Origin: Nageia nagi
Lineage: Eukaryota > Pinophyta
Direction of reading: 5' to 3'
Assembly: GCA_050084985.1 (NCBI GenBank)
Contig: JBITNC010000001.1
Coordinates: 96,162,001-96,226,000 of the forward strand
DNA length: 64,000 nt
Part shown: piece by piece, positions 57,791-64,000 of the stretch
Position numbering within the stretch: the stretch's first letter is position 1
How the letters are laid out: each line of letters begins with the position of its first letter
The notes under the pieces: generated by a model
Databases searched by the model: none
What the model was told of the DNA's origin: nothing
What the model saw: the letters and a program-made list of their open reading frames with translations, nothing else
Translations under genes and position numbers: made by a program

Positions 57791-58591
57791 TGAATTCTTG
57801 TGTTAAATTCATGTTTGTAATGACAACTTCACCCCTAGGAGGATTTTGTGTGGTATAGTATTGATTTTGTTGTACACCTTCGTGGTAAGTTCGCTCTGCG
57901 TAAAAAACTTGTACAAATTGGCCAATCTTGCACTTTCAATTATCCATGTGTGAGGAACTCTTATGTGTCTTTTGGCATTGTTCAGTTATCCATATGTGAG
58001 GAACTCATATCGTGCATACACTTTTTTTGGTCAATCTGGCACTGTTCAGTTATCCATATGTGAGGAACTCTTATGTCCTTTGGTACTATTCAGTTATCCA
58101 TATGTGAGGAACTCGTATGTGCATGCCCTATTTTGTAATGACAATCAACACATGTTTTATATATACAGCTGGTGACTAAGTTTTTGGCATGGCATCTTCG
58201 TGATGACTTATAGTGCACCATTGATCAGTTCATAATGGCATTTGTGTGATTCATCTATCCTTGTTGATATGAATATGATGCATCTAACTGATCTTGTTAT
58301 TTGAGTTGCTTATGACTTGCAGGTTCTTTTGAAATTGCAAGTTACTTACCTCAAGTATGCAGGCTTTTGGAGACTCTTCATGACTTCCAGTTGGATGATT
58401 ACTTCATGTACATTGAAACCTGTTGTGGTTAATGATTGCATTTGGCAAAGTAGTGAGTCTCAAACTAGATCTTTCTTACTTCACAAATATGTAAAAAGTT
58501 CTCATCTCCGTTGTATCTGTTTGAAGAACTCTCTTACTTTCTCTTTTTTTCTCTCTTACTCGCTCTATCCCAATATTGCATTAAGGGGGAG
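57791..58591 (+). other. 3' untranslated region of element B with tandem array and purine tract
   Basis: One copy of the word CACCTTCGTGGTAAGTTCGC at 57876, then four copies of a unit with core TTATCCATATGTGAGGAACTC (about 57940-58115) at alternating spacings, as in A. Then text shared with A to the purine tract TTAAGGGGGAG (58581-58591). Confidence 0.87.
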
Positions 58592-59095
58592 TGTTGGAAT
58601 GTATAATGTATTATTGTAAAGGTTTGTATTAAATCTTCTATGTAAGTTCACTAATACTTAAGGGTATCATTTGATACCTTAAGTATTTAAGTGAATATGA
58701 TAATGTAACTTGTCCTTCACTCTATGTCATGAGCATGCCCCTTGGGTAAGAGGATGTGCATGTCATGCTTTTGTACATTGGATACAAGGGTGATTCAAAG
58801 AGGGATTTTGGCTATAAATAAAAGGCTCCCTTTTTGTGATCATACACCAATTGTGGAGTAAAGTTATGTTATAGGATAAAAGTGTAGGAGTTGATATTAA
58901 AAGAATTGTAAGAGAGTTGTATTTGTGATTGAAGTAAAGATCTAATTAGTGGATGTACTCCTAGTTGGAAGAACCACTTTACATCTTGAGTTACTTTGTA
59001 AGATTGTCTTATTTGTGAGTTTGTTAGATGTGAATAAGAGCTTTCATGTGATCTTTGTAGTTTAGGATTGTTCTTGTTATAGTTCAATTCTCTCA
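58592..59095 (+). repeat. 3' LTR of element B
   Basis: 504 bp, TGTTGGAATG...TCTCA; TATA box TATAAATAAA at 58813-58822. Carries TGTGAATAAGAG near 59028-59039, absent from the 5' LTR. Confidence 0.95.
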
Positions 59096-59526
59096 AAGGT
59101 TGCTTTGAGTGGCAAATTCTATAATTGTAAAATTACTCCACTTAAGACTACAAAAATAAAGTTGTATGAATCGATATATATATATATATAGATCGCTATA
59201 GAATTTATTGTGATAAATTTGCATAGGTGTAAAGACTAGGAAAAGGAAAGTGAATCCTTGTTGAGAGAGATTGTTGTAGTGAGGATTTCTTATAAGAACA
59301 AAGAGGAAGGTACAACAAGAGTTGGTTGTAGGTTGTATCCCTTTGTGGCTTGGACTGATTAATCAAGGAATGAATATTCTTCGTGGATGTAGCCTACACT
59401 GGGTGAACCACATCACATAGTTTGTCTTATCTTGTTTATATGATCTTATTGCTTATTTTTCTTCTAAGTTTAAAATAGATTAATTGCTCAACTATATTTT
59501 AATTTTTTATATAGTGAACCCTAACA
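59096..59526 (+). repeat. B target duplication (AAGGT) and D 5' LTR, right part
   Basis: Resumes D after B and ends ACCCTAACA, the inverse of D's TGTTAGG start. Contains GTAGCCTACACTGGGTGAACC (59388 on), a common U5-side motif, and a short TA repeat at 59176-59192. Confidence 0.82.
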
Positions 59527-59528
59527 AG

Positions 59529-59540
59529 TGGTATCAAAGC
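59529..59540 (+). other. Primer binding site of element D
   Basis: TGGTATCAAAGC, one change from the initiator-Met complement, two nt after the LTR. Confidence 0.88.
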
Positions 59541-59559
59541 TTTGATTTTGTTGGATACT

Positions 59560-60763
59560 CAACAAAAAGGAAAGGAGGGTTTTTTGGATCAAGTGGGAGC
59601 AATGGTAGAAGGGAGTTCAGGGTGGAAAATTTCAATCGTCAAAATTTTCAATTTTGAAAGATGCAAATGGAGGAATACTTGTAGCAAAAGGATCTTTTTC
59701 TACCTCTTGAGGGTAAGACAAAGAAACCTTCCACTATGTCAGATGAGGAGTGGGATCTTCTCATAGAAAGACATTGGGTACGGTGAGATTGTGCTTGGGA
59801 GCCACAGTTGCATTCAACATGTCCAACAAAAAAGACTACCAAGGATGTTATGGACAAATTGACAAGTTGTATGAAGAAACCCTCAACCTCAAATAAGGTA
59901 TTGCTCATGAAAAGGTTATTTAATATGAAAATGGTTGAAGGAGGATCTATTCCAAATCATTTGAATGATTTTAATATTGTTACTAATCAATTGAATTCAA
60001 TGTGTTTAGATTTTGGTGATGCGATCAGGGACTTGTTGATTTTGTGCTCATTGTTGACAAGTTTCAATAGCTTGTTAATGGCGGTAAATAACTCTGCTTC
60101 AGATTCAAACAAGTTGAAGTTTGATGATGTCGTGGCCATACTTCTTAGTGAGGACATATGGAGAAAATCCACAAGTGAAACATCAAGTTATCCCGATGCA
60201 TTAATTGTTGAGAATAAAGGAAGATTGAGGGAGAGAGATGCGAATAAAAATCAAGGAAAAGTAGAAGGTAGCTCCAAAGGAAAAGGTAATATGGAGTGTT
60301 GGTATTGTGGGAAGAATGGACACTTGAAGAAAGATTGTTGGTCTAATATGGTAGGTGAGATTTTACAAGATGCATTGATTTTATCTCTTGATATACATAA
60401 TGATTGTTGGCTTATAGATTCAAGTGTTTCTTTTCATGCCACTTCTCACAAGGATTATTTTATAGATTATATTTAAGGAGATTTTGGACAGGTTTTGTTG
60501 GGTAATGATCAGCCATGCAAGATTGAGGGTGCGGGGAAGATTGCGATCAGATTGCCTAACAAGAATCAATGGCTGCTCAAGGAGGTGAGGCACATACTAG
60601 ATTTAAAGAGAATAATCATTTCAGCAAGTAAGCTTGATGGTGAGGGTTACACAGTAGCATTTGATAATAAGGCATTGAAGGTGACTGAGGTTTCCATGGT
60701 TGTTGCAAGAGGTAAGATGGTTGGTACTCTTTATTTGCTTGCTAAGACATCTATTGCACAATA
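59560..60763 (+). pseudogene. gag: gag and protease of element D
   Basis: 59600-59810 reads in shifted frames as the gag opening (VENFNRQNFQF, MEEYL, QKDLFLPLEGKTKKPSTMSD). 59808-60476 is open for 222 residues: KPSTSNKVLLMKRLFNMKM, a capsid-like region, a basic linker, zinc knuckle CWYCGKNGHLKKDC, and protease WLIDSSVSFHAT (G of the D-S-G triad changed to S, A to V). After a stop at 60474, 60495-60764 carries LLGNDQPCKIEG and LKEVRHILDLKRIIISASKL. A separate copia family from A-C and E. Confidence 0.9.
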
Positions 60764-61469
60764 GAGAATGCAGTTATGAGGCACCATAGGCTTGGACATG
60801 TGAAAAAGAAAGAATTGGGGACTTATGAAAAGCAAAGGAGGGTAAGATTCCTCAAGGACGCGAAGGATGTTTCCAAGAAGAAGAAGATGTGAATACCAAA
60901 GATGCAATAAAGTCTTCAACATCAGGATTTGCAAACTCCACCAAGGGATGTTCAAAGATGTAAAAGGGTAAGCCATTATTTTCCTACAGTTTCATGTGTG
61001 TTGTATATTGATGGTTGTGAATGTTTTGAAAAAGGTATGTAAAAGGAATCCAGGTACAAAGTGGAAGCTTGGCATGGATGAGGGGAATTCCTTAATACAA
61101 AACCAATGGGACTTGGTTAAGTTACCTACAAGTATGAAAGGTTTGCATGATGTGTGTGTATGCAGGATGAAAGCGGAGGAAGGAGATCAAGAATTGTACA
61201 AGGAAGGGCATGTGATGAAAGTGTTTGCATAAGAGGACATTGGTATGGCCCATGGAGTGGGAGGTGTGAACTAGTTGAAGTTCATGGAAAATCAAAGTGA
61301 ATGATTTTGTGAAGAAATGACAAGGGATATGTTGTCAAAGGTGGTTGCAAAGGAGGAATTGGAGGTTCTCCCAATTTTGGTTGATCTTAAGGAATAAAAG
61401 ATCAAGATGAGAATATTCAAATCCAGGGTTGCAAGGTGTTGAAATGGAATCAATCTCCAAGTGGGAGAT
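60764..61469 (+). pseudogene. pol: Deleted pol of element D (RT N-terminal piece) and 3' end
   Basis: 60770-60840 is the start of GAG-pre-integrase (RHHRLGHVKKKEL-like). Integrase is absent. 61100-61235 reads QWDLVKLPTSMKGLHDVCVC then RMKAEEGDQELYKEG and VMKVFA, corresponding to the RT opening 'TWxLVxLPxGKKALxNKWVYRxK...KARLVxKGF', worn by many changes. The catalytic RT and RNase H are absent. Ends CTCCAAGTGGGAGAT (purine tract) at 61455-61469. Confidence 0.8.
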
Positions 61470-61742
61470 TGTTAGGAATGGAGCTTGATTCTTTGGCTAA
61501 GTGATGTTTTTCAGCTCTCTGTTTCGCAGTCAGCATGCACAAGGCTGATATGCAAGTCTAATCAGCAGGAAGGGGGGTCAATCAAGGTCCAATCAGCAAA
61601 CAAGTAGCCGATCATGCCAATCGACCGATCAATCAAGATATTTATTTTAGTCGACCTTGTGACAACTGATCCCGACAACCCAATTGGCCTGATGGTGGCT
61701 GATCATAAACCAGGGATGGGAAAACTCTATTTTGAGGTTGGA
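61470..61742 (+). repeat. Truncated 3' LTR of element D
   Basis: TGTTAGGAATGGAGCTTGAT...TTTTGAGGTTGGA; matches the first part of the 5' LTR, with a roughly 40-bp extra piece containing AATCAGCA repeats. Similarity stops at 61742, where a 22-bp word that is repeated downstream begins. Confidence 0.85.
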
Positions 61743-61872
61743 TTATTCTATGGTATGTTATTTCATCATTTCCGACCTCTTTTTAATTGTTAAAAAAATA
61801 TATTCTACGAACATTCCATTCAAAATTTGAATTCATAAATGAATTTAAGTTTGGATTATTCTATGGTATGTT
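61738..61872. repeat. 22-bp direct repeat flanking the D truncation
   Basis: TTGGATTATTCTATGGTATG plus TT at 61738-61759 and 61851-61872, with 91 bp between. Confidence 0.9.
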
Positions 61873-62065
61873 TTACCTATGTTCCAAGGGTATGTGTGCC
61901 CACCAAAGGCCCCGAATCGATGAACCCAACATTTCAGGTACTTGGGGATGGGAATGAAACATCCATATGACCCACCCTCTTTTTTTTGCTAGGCCATTCC
62001 TAGGATGTTTTGTGCCTAGGGACCCAAAACGTAAATGTCCCCCATTTGAGAACATTTGAGGAGAT

Positions 62066-62106
62066 GCCTAGGCATACCCAAGACTTGTCATCTCAGGTAT
62101 GCCTAG
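62066..62106. repeat. Short inverted repeat (hairpin)
   Basis: CCTAGGCATACC (62067-62078) and GGTATGCCTAG (62095-62105), about 16-nt loop. No U run after it; not a bacterial-type terminator. Confidence 0.75.
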
Positions 62107-62504
62107 TCCCCAAGACAACGGTGAAATGACCTAGCATCTCTCAACCATCTCAAGTGCACCTAATTAGTGGAAAAAGAAAAAAGTTAACAAGTTAAAAGTA
62201 AGAAAAATAAAAAGGATCTAAAGACCTAAAAGTGAAACACAATAACAAAATAAAAACACAAGCACCTAAAGTGAAACAGACATTGCTATTTGGAATCCTC
62301 AATTTGGAGGCTAAAGTTTGGAGTTTAGCACAACTGTTTTGGATTGAAGCAAAGAGCTGCAAGCATTTGAAGCATCAACAGTTTGAGGTAGGAGCATTAG
62401 CAAAATCTATCAGCTGTTTGTTTTCTGTTTCTTGTTTTACTTTCTATAGTGTTTGCCAGTTGGGTGTCTTTCTCTTTTATGAATGAGACACATATGCCCA
62501 CCCA
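62107..62504. other. Stretch without a recognisable gene
   Basis: AT-rich to 62280; a short plus frame (62232-62486) without motifs. Nothing further supported. Confidence 0.4.
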
Positions 62505-62717
62505 TTGAATCTTTCATTCTTTTTTGTTGCTCTTCCAATCAAGATTACATCTGTAGGTCAAGTTGGTTCCTCTATCCCCAAAATTGCATCCTTCTTAAGC
62601 AGTGTTGCCAGAGGTGTAACCATACTGCCAGAATTCCTAACACACTTGCAACAACATCCAACAATCCATGTTAACCCTTGGATGTTCCTAGAAATTCCCA
62701 ATTCGTTGTGGTTGTGA
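62505..62717 (+). CDS. Unrecognised open frame, 70 residues
   Basis: Starts MNLSFFFVALPIKITSVGQV and continues with a Ser/Ile-rich stretch (PKIASFLSSVARGVTILPEF) and THLQQHPTIHVNPW. Base composition is more gene-like than its flanks. No family recognised; it could be a host exon or an old transposon piece. Confidence 0.2.
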   Translation: MNLSFFFVALPIKITSVGQVGSSIPKIASFLSSVARGVTILPEFLTHLQQHPTIHVNPWMFLEIPNSLWL

Positions 62718-62864
62718 TCTTGTTGGGTCTACTTCGTGATGTAGCAGCAACCTAAGGGGTAATGCACCAAACTATTTGACTTCAATGTTTTCAGTTGGAT
62801 CTTGCAGGAGGATCCAAATTCTTGATTTTCAAGTTTGTGCAACCATTTTTTAACATTTTGCTTA

Positions 62865-63444
62865 GGTAAGATTTTTTTTTATGAAAAGGCATTATATTAA
62901 ATTTAATATTATATCTTTACAACAAACAGGTATGGATGTATAGAGTACACCCCATTATGAATTCTTCAAATTAACCCATATAAAAAAATTACAAATTAAC
63001 AAAAAGAGCTATTTATCAAAAGTCCAATAACATAGAAAAATCTTGGGAAAAAATGCCTGAATCATGTTGGGAGGTGTGAAAGGAGGGTCTTCGTCATCCC
63101 CACTAGGTTTCCATGGTTGGGGTCTCCTTCATCATGATGGGGAAGTGCTCACCCAGTTTCATCCATTGTTGGCCCCTGAGAATCACCCCATCCAATAATT
63201 GGCTTTTGCTCCTTGGAGCACGTGTCCCATCCATTGCTATGATGAGCCACACCAAGCCAGGGGTAAAGCCCATGATAAAGCAAGTTGTGGCAGCTGGGAA
63301 TGTGGGTGAATTGGTAATCTGGAGCGACCATGTTGTGCTGGGTGAATTAGTTAAGAATTTGGCTACATGTAAAGGGTTATTTGATATTCTAGTAACTTTC
63401 ATGTTGATATTCAGATCTATTAGACATGGATGATAACATAGCAA
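62865..63444 (-). mobile_element. Possible LINE 3' end, minus strand
   Basis: On the minus strand a 113-residue frame (63444-63103, starting MLCYHPCLIDLNINMKVTRI) is followed by AT-rich sequence, TTAATATAATGCCTTTTCAT and an A run (62869-62879 as T's). That ending resembles plant LINE 3' ends as I remember them. No RT motif is visible, so this is tentative. Confidence 0.3.
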
Positions 63445-64000
63445 GGTTTATGTCCTTTGTAGATTGCATATGGCATGCAAACAATCATTTATCTTAACAA
63501 GTACTAGGGTTTGCAGCATCTGTTCAACTCTGAGAGTTCAATTGCAAGTACATTCGAAACCAACATTTTTTTCCTTTTGTATTTCTAGTAGGTGTATGGA
63601 TTGTACAATATTCTTGTTTTAGCTTTCCTTAGTTTTAACTTTTTGTCGTTTAAATTTCTCTCTAGCATTCTATTCTCATTCCTATTCAACCTTTGGATGC
63701 AGATATCATTGACTTTGACAAATTCTTTAAGATCTCAAGCAGTCATACAATTGCTATAGTTTCTCAGAAAATGATTAAATAATTTTAATCTTTCAGAAAT
63801 GATTAAATCTATGATTCAGAACAACCCTAAGTTGGCATGTGTATAGAAAAGGAGGAAGAATAATCAAAAGTTTTAAAAGAGAGAGCTGGTGTGCACTGGT
63901 ACTGATCTCCTCACATTAGCAACAACATTATGCATTTGGATTGTTGCCCATATAGCACATGCAGGAGATTTTAAGGGTAACCAAAACACATATTGGTAGT
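63445..64000. other. Stretch without a recognisable gene
   Basis: Mixed composition, no long frame and no repeat I recognise. Confidence 0.4.

Larger units (their letters stand above)
41779..59095 (+). mobile_element. Copia element B, full-length, inside D's LTR and split by C
   Basis: LTRs 41779-42270 and 58592-59095, primer site 42273-42284, 2.7-kb leader, gag (split by C at 45739/54645), protease, integrase, RT, RNase H, repeat-bearing 3' UTR, purine tract 58582-58591. Without C it is about 8.4 kb. LTRs differ at about 5% of positions plus a 12-bp indel by eye. Same family as A. Confidence 0.94.
41497..61742 (+). mobile_element. Copia element D, internally deleted, oldest layer of the nest
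   Basis: 5' LTR 41497-41778 continuing at 59101-59526 (split by B), primer site 59529-59540, gag and protease, a short RT piece, a GTGGGAGA purine tract, and a truncated 3' LTR (61470-61742). Integrase and most of RT and RNase H are missing, so it could not have moved without help in its present form. gag differs from A-C and E. Confidence 0.85.

Noticed and set aside
62066-62106. Rho-independent terminator
   Set aside because: Hairpin lacks a following U run and the DNA is a plant nuclear type.

Overview
This window looks like intergenic DNA from a large, repeat-rich plant nuclear genome. The evidence is AT-rich sequence, LTR retrotransposons primed by plant initiator-Met tRNA (primer sites close to TGGTATCAGAGC), plant-type CACTA, hAT and Mutator-like DNA transposons, a tRNA-derived SINE, and a captured plant pentatricopeptide-repeat (PPR) fragment. 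I cannot name the species. A conifer-like or other large plant genome fits, but that is inference. I found no intact single-copy host gene, tRNA, rRNA or CRISPR.

Layout. (1) 1-11068: copia element A (+), entered inside its 5' leader, heavily decayed and split by a 5.3-kb minus-strand copia element E (3701-8975) with both LTRs, primer site, purine tract and a perfect 5-bp target duplication. (2) 11069-16130: a decayed CACTA (En/Spm, TNP2-type) transposase preceded by a SET-domain-like fragment. (3) 16745-21993: a minus-strand Ty3/gypsy-like remnant with a candidate 1.4-kb LTR, then a minus-strand copia gag/protease scrap (22030-22760). (4) 22970-24261: a non-autonomous Mutator-like element with a perfect 9-bp target duplication. 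(5) 25934-27383: a poly(A)-tailed retroposed segment with a 13-16 bp target duplication, and at 27561-27690 a SINE. (6) 28100-30342: a plus-strand Ty3/gypsy integrase remnant with purine tract and LTR. (7) 31174-32097: LTR-like sequence with a 154-bp tandem duplication. (8) 34010-36588: a decayed hAT transposase from BED finger to dimerisation domain. (9) 39160-39960: copia integrase remnant; then SINE-like and AT-rich duplicated DNA.

(10) 41497-61742 is a three-level nest. Element D (copia, internally deleted) carries element B in its 5' LTR, and B carries the much younger element C (45740-54644, minus) in its gag. C has LTRs differing at only about eight places and a nearly open polyprotein. 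A, B and C share leader blocks and a repeat-bearing 3' untranslated region. In A and B the LTRs are close; C's LTR is a different sub-family.

Most interesting points: C carries a PPR-gene fragment in its roughly 3-kb leader, where B carries an unrelated GC-rich segment; the same 3' UTR word has expanded independently into different tandem arrays in C and in A/B; E's LTRs contain GATCG-rich arrays that differ in length between the two LTRs; a SET-domain-like reading frame adjoins the CACTA transposase. Coding remnants outside C and E were recognised by eye from translated motifs; I ran no database search.
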